A stretch of 64,000 bases of DNA, taken from NCBI GenBank assembly GCA_963835705.1, contig CAWIGR010000016.1:26376-90375 (forward strand), given 5' to 3'. The notes beneath the pieces are model-generated. The model saw nothing but the letters and a program-made list of their open reading frames with translations, ran no database searches and was not told where the DNA came from. Source of the stretch: JACVRW01 sp963835705 (lineage in GTDB: Bacteria > Actinomycetota > Thermoleophilia > Solirubrobacterales > Thermoleophilaceae). Position numbers and translations under genes: made by a program. Positions 17,206 to 26,699 of the stretch are shown piece after piece. Each line of letters starts with the position of its first letter. Position 1 is the first letter of the stretch.

Positions 17206-19609
17206 CGGCCGCGAGCAGGATCAGCGCGACCACGCTCACGGCCCAGCCCACCGTCCAGCTCAGCGGGTGATAGCGCAGCTGGACGGTGTGCTCGCCGGCC
17301 GGGACGGGCACGCCGCGAAGCAGGTAGTCGACCCGCTCGAGCGTCATCTCGCGGCCGTCGACCTCGGCGGTCCAGCCCGGGTAGTGGACGTCGGCCAGCA
17401 CGAGCAGCCCCGCGCGGGACGACTCCGTGCGCACCGACACGCGCTCGGCCTCGTCCGCGACGATCCGGGCGTCGCCGCCGAAGCCCGGCCGCTCGGGCAG
17501 GCCGGGCAGGCGGGACTCCACGACCGCCTCGCGGCGGGGGTCGAACCCGGGCTCGGTCACGGCGGCCAGGGCGGCATCCTCACCGTCCACCACGCGCTGC
17601 CCGGACACGACCCACGCCCGCGGCTGGGTCTCGTCCAAGCGGTAGAGCCGCGCGTCCCGGCCCCGGTAGACCTCCCTCAGGCCCGCCACGTCGAGCGGCT
17701 CGGGCGCGGGCTCCGGCTCGTAGGGGGGCGTGGCGGCGCGGCCGGTGGCCCCCTGCAGCACGTGCGTCACGCCGAGCAGGCGCAGGGCCCGGAGCGCCCG
17801 GGGCGTCACGTCCCGCAGCTCCAGCGGGATGTCGAGCAGCCCGGCGGCCACGCCCTGCGAGCGAGGGTCCACTTCCTTACGCCAGAGGCGGTCGAAGCGC
17901 CGCACGATCGGGAGGTCGTAGCCACGCGCCTCGCGCAGGCCGAAGCTCATCGGGATCACGTTCTGGGGCACCTCGGAGGTGCTCACGAAGCGGGCCGGGC
18001 CCTGCCCCGCGAGCACCCGGACCGCCTCCGTGGCCGGCACCTCGGCGCGGTCGCGCTCGATCGCCGGGTTGTAGCCCATGCCGGCTCGGAACAGGTCCAC
18101 GCAGACCAGCAGCAGCGCGAGCACGGCGAAGGCGCCAGGGCCGACGCGCCCGCCGAGGCGCAGACCGAGCAGCGCCGCCGCGGCGCCGGCCACGGTGATC
18201 CAGACGATCATCGACGCCTGCCCGATCACGGCCACGTGACCCGGGTTCGTCACGAGCGTGGGCGCGTCGGCGAACAGCCACGCCACGCGGAAGGCGTCGC
18301 CCAGCTCGGCGAGGTCGACGCCGCGGGCCACAAGGCCCACCACAACCGGGGCGGCGAGCAGGACGGCGGCCGCGGCCGGGAGGAGGGGCCGCCTGCGGAG
18401 CAGCTTCTCGCGCCGCCCGCTCAGCTCGTCGAGGCCCCAGCCCGCCAGCAGGGCCAGGGCGAGCATCGTCAGCACCACGAGGCGGGTGTTGTGACCGGCG
18501 CTGAAGACGGGCAGCCGCGTGATCACCTGCAGGAAGGGCGGGACGCCGAGCGCCACCGCCAGCCACAGCGCGCCGAACAGGGCCACGGCGATTCGGGTGG
18601 CGGTCGGCCGAAGGGCGAGGGCGGCCACCGCGAGGAGCAGGGGCAGCGCTCCCACGTAGAGCGCGCGCTCGAGCAGGAAGGGCCGCAGGGGGGTCTGCGT
18701 GGGACGGCCCCACCAGTCGCTGAGGAAGAACCCCAGCGAGTCCTGGAACGGCAGGTGCACGTCCACCGACTCGCCCGCGCGCTCGCGCAGGTCGGCGGAC
18801 AGCCAGAGCAGCTCGGCGAACGGCACCAACGTGACGGCGGCGAGCGTGACCCCGCCGGCCAGGCCCCCGGCGAACGCAAGCAGCGGCGCGCGCAGGCCGG
18901 CGCCCGAGCGCCACAGCCGCAGCGCGAGGAACGCCACGGCCGCAACCAGGGCGTGGAAGCTCGACTCGGGATGGCCGCAGAGGAACTGGAGCCCCGTCAC
19001 GGCGGCAAGCCCCGCGCCGGCAAGCAGGCCGGGCCGCCGCACGACGGCGTCGGTGGCCGCCAGCAGCCAGGGGATCAGGGCCCAGACCCCCGCGGCGGGG
19101 TAAGAGAGCCAGGTGACCATCTTCAGGCTGAACGCGAAGACCAGGCCGGCCATGAGGGCTCCGGCGAAGCGCATTCCGAGCGAGCGGCCGAGGAGGTAGG
19201 CGCCGAAGCCCGCCACCCACAGCTTGAGCACGGCGACCCAGCCCAGCGCGGTCCAGAACGGAAGGACGTAGAGCGGCCAGGTGAACGGGCCGAAGGCGGC
19301 GGACTGGGCGTTGGCGTGGAGGGGCCGCCCGGCCATGATCGCCGGGTTCCACAGCGGCACGCCGGGGAACTCGTCCGCCACCTGGCGCTGGAAGAGCTGG
19401 CCGTGGCGCGGGGCGTCGCCCAGCTCCGGGTTGCTCGGCCGCTCGAGCTCCGGGGGCTTCACCCCGACCCACGGCGGCTCGAACCAGAGCGAGTCCGAGT
19501 TGGACAGCGTGCGGCCGGGCAGCAGCGCCGGGCCCACGAAGACCAGCGCCACCAGGAGGTAGACGAGCCCGGCCGCGAGGGCGGGCCGCCGCCGCAGCGC
19601 GCCGGTCAG
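17153..19609 (-). CDS. YfhO family membrane protein (copy B)
   Basis: An 818-residue paralogue of the YfhO proteins at 12007 and 19606. It has LPGRTLSNSDSLWFEPPW, GVPLWNPAIMAGRPLHANAQSA, GHPESSFHALVAAV, many helices, and an extracytoplasmic domain with LADVHYPGWTAEVDG near the C-terminus. No ATG, GTG or TTG lies at the expected N-terminus. A CTG at 19609 overlaps the upstream stop (CTGA), just as ATGA and GTGA do elsewhere here. The next upstream in-frame ATG (19690) would add 27 arginine- and glycine-rich residues overlapping the neighbour. The last 15 or so residues are read antisense from an oxidoreductase remnant and replace the arginine-rich tail of its paralogue. Confidence 0.8.
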   Translation of the reverse strand: MTGALRRRPALAAGLVYLLVALVFVGPALLPGRTLSNSDSLWFEPPWVGVKPPELERPSNPELGDAPRHGQLFQRQVADEFPGVPLWNPAIMAGRPLHANAQSAAFGPFTWPLYVLPFWTALGWVAVLKLWVAGFGAYLLGRSLGMRFAGALMAGLVFAFSLKMVTWLSYPAAGVWALIPWLLAATDAVVRRPGLLAGAGLAAVTGLQFLCGHPESSFHALVAAVAFLALRLWRSGAGLRAPLLAFAGGLAGGVTLAAVTLVPFAELLWLSADLRERAGESVDVHLPFQDSLGFFLSDWWGRPTQTPLRPFLLERALYVGALPLLLAVAALALRPTATRIAVALFGALWLAVALGVPPFLQVITRLPVFSAGHNTRLVVLTMLALALLAGWGLDELSGRREKLLRRRPLLPAAAAVLLAAPVVVGLVARGVDLAELGDAFRVAWLFADAPTLVTNPGHVAVIGQASMIVWITVAGAAAALLGLRLGGRVGPGAFAVLALLLVCVDLFRAGMGYNPAIERDRAEVPATEAVRVLAGQGPARFVSTSEVPQNVIPMSFGLREARGYDLPIVRRFDRLWRKEVDPRSQGVAAGLLDIPLELRDVTPRALRALRLLGVTHVLQGATGRAATPPYEPEPAPEPLDVAGLREVYRGRDARLYRLDETQPRAWVVSGQRVVDGEDAALAAVTEPGFDPRREAVVESRLPGLPERPGFGGDARIVADEAERVSVRTESSRAGLLVLADVHYPGWTAEVDGREMTLERVDYLLRGVPVPAGEHTVQLRYHPLSWTVGWAVSVVALILLAAAVASSRTSCPLRGSTGR

Positions 19610-22110
19610 GGTTCCAGCCCTCGCGCCCGTCTCCGGCCCGCCACGGCCACGGCGGCCACGGCCACGATCGCCAGCAGCGAGACGATCCATCCGATCCGCC
19701 AGCTCAGCGGCTCGTAGGTCAGCTCGATCCGGTGGCTGCCCGCCGGGATGCGCACGCCGCGCAGGAGGTAGTCGACCCGCTCCACGTCCGCCGGCTCGCC
19801 GTCCACCTCGGCCTTCCAGCCCGGGAAGTGCACGTCGGTCAGCACGAGCAGGCCGCTCGCCTCGGCGTCGGCCTCCACCACGACTCGCTCGTCCTCGTAG
19901 CGGGCGATCCGGGCGCTGCCCGCGGTGCCCGCGCCCGCCTCGCCCTCACGCGGCACGCCGGGCAGCGCCTCCTCGGTCACCGCCACCTCGAGCGGGTCGA
20001 AGCCGGGCGCCGTGGTGGCGGCCAGCGCCTCGTCCTCCCCTTCCACCACCCGCTGGGCGCCCACCACGAAGGCGCGCGGGACGGCGTTCGCGTTGCGGTA
20101 GATCCGGGCGTCGGGGCGGTCGTAGGCGATCCGCAGCCCGGGCAGGTCGAGCGGCGGGTCGTGCGGGTCCTGCATCACGTCGGTCACGCTGAGCAGGCTC
20201 ATCCCGCGCAGCGCGCGCTCTGTTGGCTCCGCCCGGCCGGTCGGCGGGATGAACTCGCCGGGCGGCGCGGCCGTGGCCCGCCAGAAGTCGTCGTAGCGGC
20301 GGATCACCGGGTAGTCGTAGCCGCGGGCGTCGTACAGGTCGTACTGCATGGCCAGGTCCGGCTGTAGCGGCTGGCCGATGCCCGGCCGGTTGAACCCGGC
20401 GAAGCGGTTCGGCCGGCGCTCCTCGAGGTAGCGCAGCGCGCCCGTCGAAGGCATCTCGGCGTGCTCGATCGGGATCGCGGGATTGAAGCCCATGTTCGCG
20501 CGGGACAGGTCGGCGGTGAGCACCAGCGCCGCCAGGGCGACGAAGGCCGCGGCGGGGAGAAGCACGCGGCGGGCCCCCGCGTAGCCGCGCAGCCGCAGCA
20601 CGATCAGGGCGAGCGCCGCGCCGGCCAGCACGAGCCACTGGAGCAGGGCGCTGAGGCGGACGATGTCGTAGGTGGACTGCGGCACGGGGTCGCCTGCGGC
20701 GCGCAGCACGTCGGCGTCCCGCGCGCGCCCGGCCGCCGGCGCAGGGGGGTCCTCGAAGCCCCAGGCGACGGCGAGTGCGTCGCCGAGGCGGTCCAGCTCC
20801 ATGGCGCCCACAGCGGGCAGCGCCACGAAGGGGACGGCGAAGACCGCGACCGCGGCCGCGAGCGCGAGGTCGCGGCGCAGCTTCGGCGGCCGGTCGGGCC
20901 GGGTGAGGTCGTCGAGCCCCCAGCCAGCCAGCAAGGCGAGCGCGAACAGGACGAAGATCACCATCCGGCCGTTGTGGGCCGTGCGGAAGCCGGGGAGGGC
21001 GGTGACGGCCGAGAAGAACGGATCGGCGCCGACCACGACGAGCAGGCAGACCGCCCCGAAGACCGCGACCGCGATGCGCGTGGCCGTGGGGCGCAGGATC
21101 AGCGCGATCGGCGCCAGCATCAGCGTGATGCCGCCGGCATACCAGCCGCGGTTGCTGACGATGCCGGCGAGCGGCGTCTGGGTCGGCCGACCCCAGTAGT
21201 CGAACAGGAAGAGGGTGCCCAGGTAGCGGGCGTCGGCATGGCCCGGCTCCCACCCGAGCCGGCGCTCGTAGTCGCCCGAGTGCGCGAGCAGCTCGAAGAG
21301 AGGCACGAGCATTGCGGCGGCCATCGCCGTGCCGGCGGCCAGTGCCGCCGCGAAGACCAGGGCCGGCCGCACCAGCAGCGAGCGGTTGCGGCCCGCGCGC
21401 GACCAGGTGAGGAGCAGGCGGAAGCCGAAGAACAGCACGGTGGCCACGAGCACGTGGAAGCTGGACTCCGGGTGCCCGCCGAAGAAGGCGAGCGCCACCA
21501 GCGCGGCCAGCCCGGCGCCGGGGAGCGCCGCCGGACGGCGCACGATCAGCTCGGACAGCAAGAGCAGCCAGGGGAGCAGCGGGAAGATGTTCGTCAGGGG
21601 CCAGGCCAGCCAGGCGACGAAGAAGGTCCCGAACGAGAAGACGAGGCCGGCCAGCAGCGCGCCTCCGAAGCGCATCCCGAGCGCGCGCCCCAGCATGAAC
21701 GTCCCCAGGGCGCCCACCCACAGCTTGAGCGCGGCAATCACGGCCAGCGCCTTCCAGAACGGCAGCACGTAGGCGGGCCAGATGAACGGCGAGAACACGG
21801 CGGACTGCGCGTTGGCCAGGAACGGCCGTCCCGCCATCACGTGCGGGTTCCAGAGCGGGACGTCGGGCAGCGTGTCGCGGGCGTGCCGGAAGAAGGGGTG
21901 GAAGACCGTTATCGCGTCGGCCAGCTCGAAGTTGGCCCCGCCCCAGCGGACCTCGGGCGGCGCCGAGGCCGTCCACGGCGCCGTGCTCCAGAGCATGTCC
22001 GAGCTGGACAGCGTGCGGCCCGGCCACAGCCCCTGCCCGACGAAGACCAGCGACACGACCGCGTAGAGGATCGCCGCGCTCAGCACCGGACGCGCCGCCA
22101 GTCGGCCCAT
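19606..22110 (-). CDS. YfhO family membrane protein (copy C)
   Basis: An 834-residue YfhO-type protein: WPGRTLSSSDMLWSTAPWT, DVPLWNPHVMAGRPFLANAQSA, GHPESSFHVLVATVLFFGF, then a soluble domain with LTDVHFPGWKAEVDGE and a last membrane helix before an arginine-rich tail. It sits in a long minus-strand operon behind a GT2 gene (seven-base gap) and ahead of copy B (4-base overlap). The adjacent paralogues B and C are more like each other than either is like copy A, suggesting local duplication. The presumed role is transfer of lipid-linked sugars on the outer membrane face. Confidence 0.85.
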   Translation of the reverse strand: MGRLAARPVLSAAILYAVVSLVFVGQGLWPGRTLSSSDMLWSTAPWTASAPPEVRWGGANFELADAITVFHPFFRHARDTLPDVPLWNPHVMAGRPFLANAQSAVFSPFIWPAYVLPFWKALAVIAALKLWVGALGTFMLGRALGMRFGGALLAGLVFSFGTFFVAWLAWPLTNIFPLLPWLLLLSELIVRRPAALPGAGLAALVALAFFGGHPESSFHVLVATVLFFGFRLLLTWSRAGRNRSLLVRPALVFAAALAAGTAMAAAMLVPLFELLAHSGDYERRLGWEPGHADARYLGTLFLFDYWGRPTQTPLAGIVSNRGWYAGGITLMLAPIALILRPTATRIAVAVFGAVCLLVVVGADPFFSAVTALPGFRTAHNGRMVIFVLFALALLAGWGLDDLTRPDRPPKLRRDLALAAAVAVFAVPFVALPAVGAMELDRLGDALAVAWGFEDPPAPAAGRARDADVLRAAGDPVPQSTYDIVRLSALLQWLVLAGAALALIVLRLRGYAGARRVLLPAAAFVALAALVLTADLSRANMGFNPAIPIEHAEMPSTGALRYLEERRPNRFAGFNRPGIGQPLQPDLAMQYDLYDARGYDYPVIRRYDDFWRATAAPPGEFIPPTGRAEPTERALRGMSLLSVTDVMQDPHDPPLDLPGLRIAYDRPDARIYRNANAVPRAFVVGAQRVVEGEDEALAATTAPGFDPLEVAVTEEALPGVPREGEAGAGTAGSARIARYEDERVVVEADAEASGLLVLTDVHFPGWKAEVDGEPADVERVDYLLRGVRIPAGSHRIELTYEPLSWRIGWIVSLLAIVAVAAVAVAGRRRARGLEP

Positions 22111-22117
22111 GCCTCGC

Positions 22118-22909
22118 CTACGCGCTGGACTCTGACGAGTCGGCCACGGCCTCGGCCGCGACCGGAGCGGGCGCCGCGCTCAGGCCCCGGACGTTCCGGC
22201 GGGCGAGCAGCAGCTCCCTCACCGCGGGCACGAGCGTGCGCAGGATGGACAGCTTGGAGGCCTCGCGGTTCACCCACACGATCCCCACCTCCCGCACGCG
22301 ATATCCGAGCCTGCGGGCCATGGCAAGCGACTCCGCGTCGAAGACCCAGCCGTCCAGGCGCTGGCGGGAGAACACCGCCTGGGCCGCGACGCCACGCCAG
22401 AGCTTGAACCCGCAGTACACGTCGCGGCTGGGCTCGGCCATCAGCAGGCGGGTGAGCGCGATGAACGGCCAGCCCACCAGGCGCCGTCTCAGCGGCTGCA
22501 CCCGGCCCACGTCCGCTCCCGGGGCGAGCCGCGAACCCACGGCCACATCGACGTGCTCGATCGCCTCCAGCATGCGGGGGAGCGAGTCCAGCGAGGGCGA
22601 GCAGTCGGCGTCGCAGAGAAGGCGCAGCTGTCCGGCGGCCTCGAGCATGCCCCTCCGTACGGAGTAGCCCTTGCCGCGGTTCACGTCGTTGCGAAGGACC
22701 CGCACGGGCCTGCCGTGGGCCTCGGCGCGCTGGACGGTCCCGTCCGTGGAGGCGTTGTCTACGACCAGGATCTCGTACGGCAGGCCGCTCTCGTCCAGGC
22801 GCTCGCGCAGCGCCACGAGGGTGCCGGCGATGGCCTGCTCCTCGTTGTAGGCCGGCACGATCACCGACATCCACGGCTGGCGCATCCCGGTGAACATAGC
22901 GCGGCTCAA
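22118..22909 (-). CDS. GT2 family glycosyltransferase
   Basis: A GT-A protein of 263 residues: MSVIVPAYNEEQAIAGTL, ILVVDNASTDGTVQRAEAHG, NRGKGYSVRRGMLEA, the metal-binding CDADCSPSLDSLPRML, and a late WVFDAESLAMARRLGYRVREV segment. These are the hallmarks of polyprenyl-phosphate glycosyltransferases of the DPM/AglD type. The start at 22909 is TTG and overlaps the upstream stop as TTGA; in-frame ATGs at 22897 and 22885 are alternatives, the last starting directly before the first beta strand. It is the fourth gene of the operon starting at 26032. Confidence 0.86.
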   Translation of the reverse strand: MSRAMFTGMRQPWMSVIVPAYNEEQAIAGTLVALRERLDESGLPYEILVVDNASTDGTVQRAEAHGRPVRVLRNDVNRGKGYSVRRGMLEAAGQLRLLCDADCSPSLDSLPRMLEAIEHVDVAVGSRLAPGADVGRVQPLRRRLVGWPFIALTRLLMAEPSRDVYCGFKLWRGVAAQAVFSRQRLDGWVFDAESLAMARRLGYRVREVGIVWVNREASKLSILRTLVPAVRELLLARRNVRGLSAAPAPVAAEAVADSSESSA

Positions 22910-24528
22910 CCCGCCGGCGGTCTGAGCCGGTAGAACAGCACGCCGCCCGTCACCACCGGCCGCACGCCCAGGCTGCGGAACAGCTCCCTCCCGCCTCCAG
23001 GACGGTCGCGCTCGACCACGATCGCGGTCACCCGCTTGGCCCGGATGAACCGCCGGAGCTCGGCGGGCGACGGCACGCCCTCGAGCCCCACCGGCGAACC
23101 GAGCAGATCACGCCAGGCCGCGAAGCGCTGGTAGCTCTCTGGGAAGGCGCCCACATAGCCGGCCGCGAGCCCGAACGAGAAGTCGGCCTGGGCGTGCCAG
23201 CGCATGTTGGGGCCCCAGGTCGGCACGGTCAGCACGTGGTCGGATTGCTCGAGCCGGCGCTCGTGACCGTCCCCGGCGAAGAAGGGCAGATCGGTTAGCC
23301 GTGTGCTCCACTCGCCGTGGCCGGCCGCGGGGAGGAGCAGCGCCAGCCCGGCCAGCGCGAGCGCCCAGCGCGCCCGGGTGGGGCGCCACGCCAGCCACAT
23401 GGCCACCATCACGCCGGCGGCCAGGAAGGCAAAGGCCGGGAAGCGGAGCGGGATGGCGTAGCGCAGGAGCGGCAGGCCGTCGAAGACCAGCCACGGCATC
23501 GGGATGCCCGTGTCGCGGCCGGCCACCTGGAGCGCCGTTCCGAGCGACGCCACGGCCGTGATCAGGAAGGCGGCGCCGGCCAGGAGCGCGCGGCGCTCGC
23601 CCCGGTGGGCGAAGGCAAAGGCGCCGAGCAGCACGAGCAGCGGCAGGCCGACGTAGGCGGCGCCGGTGGCCCAGCTCGGCTGCGTGACACCGAGCCGCTC
23701 CGGCGCCGCGGCCACGAGCGGCCCGGGGACCAGGAAGGAGACGAGGTCGGCCGGGAAGTCGGTGAGCGCCTGCTCCGGCAGCGTGCGCGAGCGGAAGAAG
23801 ACGTTGTAGAGCAGCGGGCTGGCCAGCACGGCGGTGCCGGCCAGCGCCGCCCCGCACAGCAGGGCGGTGCGCCGCAGCCGGTCGCGGAGCTCGGCGTAGA
23901 GCGCGTACGCGGCCAGCATGACGAGCGCGCCGAACAGCACCGCCGTGGCCAGGACCTCGGTCGAGGTGAGGATCTGGGCGGTGAGGGTGGCGGTGAGAGC
24001 GAGCGCGAAGCGGCGGTCCGACAGCGAGCCTTGCACGTGGCGCAGGACGAGCAGGACCATCAGCGGCACGAGCGCGATCAGGGCGAGCTGCGGCGCGCCC
24101 CGCAGCTGGCTGAGCATGTAGGGCGAGAAGCCGAACAGATAACCCCCGACCAGCGAGGCGGGGACGGACCCGGTCACGTGCCGGCAGAGCAGGAACGCGG
24201 TCCAGGCGGCGAGCGCCGGGGCGGCGAGCGAGATGAGGTTGAACGTGACCTCGGGACCCAGGGCCAGCGTCACGGGCGACAGCAGCAGGCTGGGCCCGGG
24301 CATGGAGGTGACCCAGGCCAGGTTGTAGCCGTCCGGCACGAAGATGAGCTCGGTGTAGAACGGATCGAGCCCGTTGAGGAGCGCGTGCGGCCACCAGGCG
24401 AAGAACCACAGGTAGGCGCTGGGATCGAGATCGTTCGCCGCCAGGAGCTTCGAGCTCGGGTCGTCGAGCACCCACGGGCCCCAAACGAGCAGCGCGATGC
24501 CGCCGTACAGGAGCAGCGGCCAGGCCAC
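22906..24528 (-). CDS. Polytopic membrane protein, probable GT-C glycosyltransferase
   Basis: A 540-residue protein with roughly eleven hydrophobic segments and a soluble C-terminal domain of about 100 residues (RRFIRAKRVTAIVVERDRPG). The first loop carries NDLDPSAYLWFFAWWPHALL and DPFYTELIFVPDGYNLAW, where acidic residues precede an aromatic stretch as in GT-C enzymes. I cannot assign a named family with confidence. The GTG at 24528 was chosen because it starts six bases after the stop of the upstream GT2 gene and directly before the first helix; the longer open frame upstream is antiparallel to that gene. Its stop overlaps the TTG of the next gene. Confidence 0.78.
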   Translation of the reverse strand: MAWPLLLYGGIALLVWGPWVLDDPSSKLLAANDLDPSAYLWFFAWWPHALLNGLDPFYTELIFVPDGYNLAWVTSMPGPSLLLSPVTLALGPEVTFNLISLAAPALAAWTAFLLCRHVTGSVPASLVGGYLFGFSPYMLSQLRGAPQLALIALVPLMVLLVLRHVQGSLSDRRFALALTATLTAQILTSTEVLATAVLFGALVMLAAYALYAELRDRLRRTALLCGAALAGTAVLASPLLYNVFFRSRTLPEQALTDFPADLVSFLVPGPLVAAAPERLGVTQPSWATGAAYVGLPLLVLLGAFAFAHRGERRALLAGAAFLITAVASLGTALQVAGRDTGIPMPWLVFDGLPLLRYAIPLRFPAFAFLAAGVMVAMWLAWRPTRARWALALAGLALLLPAAGHGEWSTRLTDLPFFAGDGHERRLEQSDHVLTVPTWGPNMRWHAQADFSFGLAAGYVGAFPESYQRFAAWRDLLGSPVGLEGVPSPAELRRFIRAKRVTAIVVERDRPGGGRELFRSLGVRPVVTGGVLFYRLRPPAG

Positions 24529-24533
24529 GAGGC

Positions 24534-25307
24534 CTATAGCTCCGAGGGCGAACCGGCGCTCTCGAGCGAGGAGGCGCGGGAGGCCGGAGGACGGTCGAGC
24601 CGCCCGAAGCGAAGCCGGAGCAGGTCCAGCAGCATGCGGGGCGCGTCCTTGTGCGCGCTGACCCGCGAGGCCTCGGCGTGGCGCCAGCGCACCGGCACCT
24701 CGGCAACCGTCCAGCCGAGCCGGCGGGCCCGCACGAGCACCTCGGCGTCGAAGCCGAAGCGCTCGGTGTGAAGCGACGTGAAGCACGCCACGGCGGCCTC
24801 CGCGCCGAACACCTTCAGCCCGCACTGCGAGTCCTGGATCCCGGGCAGCACCAGCAGTTGGAGCAGCCTGTTGTAGGTCTTCCCCGCCAGCTCCCGCGGC
24901 CGGGGCTGGTGGACCTCGATGTCGGAGCCGGGGAGGTCACGCGAGGCGATGACCACCTGGCAGTCGCCACCCAAGCGGGCGCGCAGGCGGGCCAGCTCGT
25001 CGAGCGGCGTGCTGAGGTCGGCGTCGCTGAACGCGCGCTGCGCTCCGCTCGCCCTCAGCATGCCCTCCCGCACCGCGGCGCCTTTCCCGCGGTTGGACGG
25101 CAGCCGCAGCAGGCTCAGCTGTGGCCAGCCGCGCGCCGCCTCCTCGGCCGCCCGGGCCGTGCCATCCCGGCTGCCGTCGTCCACCACGATGACCTCGTAC
25201 GGCTCCCCGGCGGAGTCGAGGTGAGCGCGCATCACGCCGAGCGTGCGCGGCAGCCGGAGCACCTCGTTGTAGGCGGGCACCACGATGCTGAGCGCCACGC
25301 CCGTCAT
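24534..25307 (-). CDS. GT2 family dolichyl-phosphate-glucose synthase-like glycosyltransferase
   Basis: A 257-residue enzyme with ALSIVVPAYNEVLRLPRTLG, VIVVDDGSRDGTARAAEEAA, NRGKGAAVREGMLRASG, the DxD-like FSDADLSTPLDELARL, SQCGLKVFGAEAA and ERFGFDAEVLVRARRLGW. The SDADLSTP form with the QCGFK/QCGLK motif is typical of DPG/ALG5-like GT2 proteins that load glucose onto polyprenyl phosphate. The ATG at 25307 overlaps the stop of the methyltransferase gene (ATGA). It would supply the membrane transferases following it in the operon. Confidence 0.88.
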   Translation of the reverse strand: MTGVALSIVVPAYNEVLRLPRTLGVMRAHLDSAGEPYEVIVVDDGSRDGTARAAEEAARGWPQLSLLRLPSNRGKGAAVREGMLRASGAQRAFSDADLSTPLDELARLRARLGGDCQVVIASRDLPGSDIEVHQPRPRELAGKTYNRLLQLLVLPGIQDSQCGLKVFGAEAAVACFTSLHTERFGFDAEVLVRARRLGWTVAEVPVRWRHAEASRVSAHKDAPRMLLDLLRLRFGRLDRPPASRASSLESAGSPSEL

Positions 25308-26032
25308 GGCGCCGTGCACACCATCCCGACCGACACGCCGGCCGGCAGCCGCACGCCGCGCTCGATCAGCTTCGCCTCGGCGAGCACGGGCAGCTCGAGC
25401 GCCCGGCCGAGGGCGGCGGGAGCGAGCGCGAGGTCCGAGCGGCCCCGCCCGGGCGCGAGCCGCCGGGCGGTGCGCACCGCCGCGACCGCCGGGAGCAGGA
25501 AGCTGAAGAAGTACGAGCGCACCACCGGCTGCCAGCCAGCCTGGGCGACCATCCTCTGCAGTCGCCCGAGCGTGTAGCGGCGGCGGTGGTGCATCGACAC
25601 GTCGTGCTCGCTCCAGAGCCACGGGTAGGCCGGCACCGTCAGGACCAGTCGCGCGCCGGCCAAGGCGACCCGCCGGAGCTCGGCCAGCGCGCGCCGGTCG
25701 TCGTCGAGGTGCTCGATCACGTCGGTGGCCAGGATGAGGCCGAAGCGCCCGTCGTCATAGGGAAGCTCGTCGACGCGAGCCCGCAGGACGCCGCCCAGGC
25801 CCCGCCGGTGGCAGAAGGTGACCGCGTCCTCCGACGCGTCCACGCCCTCCACCTCGCCCAGCCGGCCGAACTCGACCAGGTTGCGGCCCGTGCCACAACC
25901 GGCGTCGAGGATGCGGGGAGCGGGCGGCAGGCCGGCCCGGCGCAGCAGGCTCCAGATGACGGCGCGGCGGCCCCGGAACCACCAGTGGCTGTCCTCCAGC
26001 TCGTAGAGCTCGCGGTAGCGCCATTCGTCCAA
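25304..26032 (-). CDS. Class I SAM-dependent methyltransferase
   Basis: A 242-residue methyltransferase opening DEWRYRELYELEDSHWWFRGRR, a conserved N-terminal signature of a family found beside GT2 genes in surface-glycan loci. Motif I is ILDAGCGTGRNLVEFG at about residue 40, followed by VEGVDASEDAV and LILATDVIEHLDDDRRALAEL. The start is TTG at 26032, supported by a TAnnnT box eight bases upstream and by the match of the N-terminus to the family. No ribosome-binding site is present, which suits a leaderless message. It is the first gene of a six-gene minus-strand operon reaching to 17153. Confidence 0.86.
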   Translation of the reverse strand: MDEWRYRELYELEDSHWWFRGRRAVIWSLLRRAGLPPAPRILDAGCGTGRNLVEFGRLGEVEGVDASEDAVTFCHRRGLGGVLRARVDELPYDDGRFGLILATDVIEHLDDDRRALAELRRVALAGARLVLTVPAYPWLWSEHDVSMHHRRRYTLGRLQRMVAQAGWQPVVRSYFFSFLLPAVAAVRTARRLAPGRGRSDLALAPAALGRALELPVLAEAKLIERGVRLPAGVSVGMVCTAP

Positions 26033-26040
26033 GGGGGGAG

Positions 26041-26046
26041 AACATA
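26041..26046 (-). promoter_or_regulatory. -10 box for the methyltransferase-led operon
   Basis: TATGTT on the minus strand lies eight bases before the TTG at 26032 and is separated from it by a run of C, with no ribosome-binding site. Confidence 0.5.
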
Positions 26047-26054
26047 CCGGCGAC

Positions 26055-26699
26055 TCAGTAGGGCCAGTGGTCTCCGTCCGGCAGCCCGAGCCGCCGGGCC
26101 ACGGGCCGCATACGCGCCACCAGCGCCACCTTGATCAGGCAGTTGCGCAGGAACCAGGGCACCCCGCGCAGCTGGCGGGCCGCGTTGCGCAGGCGGTCGC
26201 CCGGGTCGAGCTCCTCGCGCCGGTACTCGGCGAGCGAGCGCGTGCGCCCCAGGTAACGCCAGCCCCCCGAGAGGAGGAGCAGGCGGAGCTGGGCCAGCAT
26301 CACCCCCACCGCGTTGTAGGCGTCGTGCACGAGCATCGTCCCCCCGGGCGCCACGCGCTCGCCCCAGCGCTCGATGTCCGCCCGGGCGGGCCCGTACCGG
26401 TGTGCGCCGTCCACGTAGAGCAGCGCGGTCTCCCCCTCCACCTCGCCGAGCGCGTCCTGCGAGCTGCGGCGCACGTGGCGCACTCCCTCGTCCACCCCCG
26501 CCCGGCGCAGGTTCAAGTGGAACGCCTCGTGATCGGCCTCGCCGAGGGCGGCGTCCGGGGTGATCTGCCGCGGGCCCCGGTCGCCGCCGCCGTGCGGGTC
26601 GATGGCCACCACCTCCACGTCGTCGGCTGCCGCCTTGCGCAGGACGATGGTCGAGCGGCCGCGGAACGAGCCGATCTCGACGATCCGCCCGCTGCGCAA
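26055..26699 (-). CDS. Class I SAM methyltransferase (Methyltransf_24-like)
   Basis: At least 214 residues, with IVEIGSFRGRSTIVLRKAA as motif I, VVAIDPHGGGD after the second strand, and ALLYVDGAHRYGPARADIERWG, the pattern of Methyltransf_24/cephalosporin-hydroxylase-like O-methyltransferases. The TTG at 26699 is the only standard start in frame, but the family normally has a helix before it. That helix is visible upstream (DVEGWLSDDQAERLESAAA, about 26700-26757) without a start codon; an ATA overlapping the upstream stop (ATAG) lies before it. Either a rare start is used or a base is wrong. It follows the GT4 gene and probably modifies a sugar residue. Confidence 0.75.
   Translation of the reverse strand: MRSGRIVEIGSFRGRSTIVLRKAAADDVEVVAIDPHGGGDRGPRQITPDAALGEADHEAFHLNLRRAGVDEGVRHVRRSSQDALGEVEGETALLYVDGAHRYGPARADIERWGERVAPGGTMLVHDAYNAVGVMLAQLRLLLLSGGWRYLGRTRSLAEYRREELDPGDRLRNAARQLRGVPWFLRNCLIKVALVARMRPVARRLGLPDGDHWPY

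Noticed and set aside
16865..19717. Plus-strand 950-codon frame antisense to YfhO copy B
   Set aside because: Same reason: low-complexity composition, no domain; the antisense strand encodes a clear family member.
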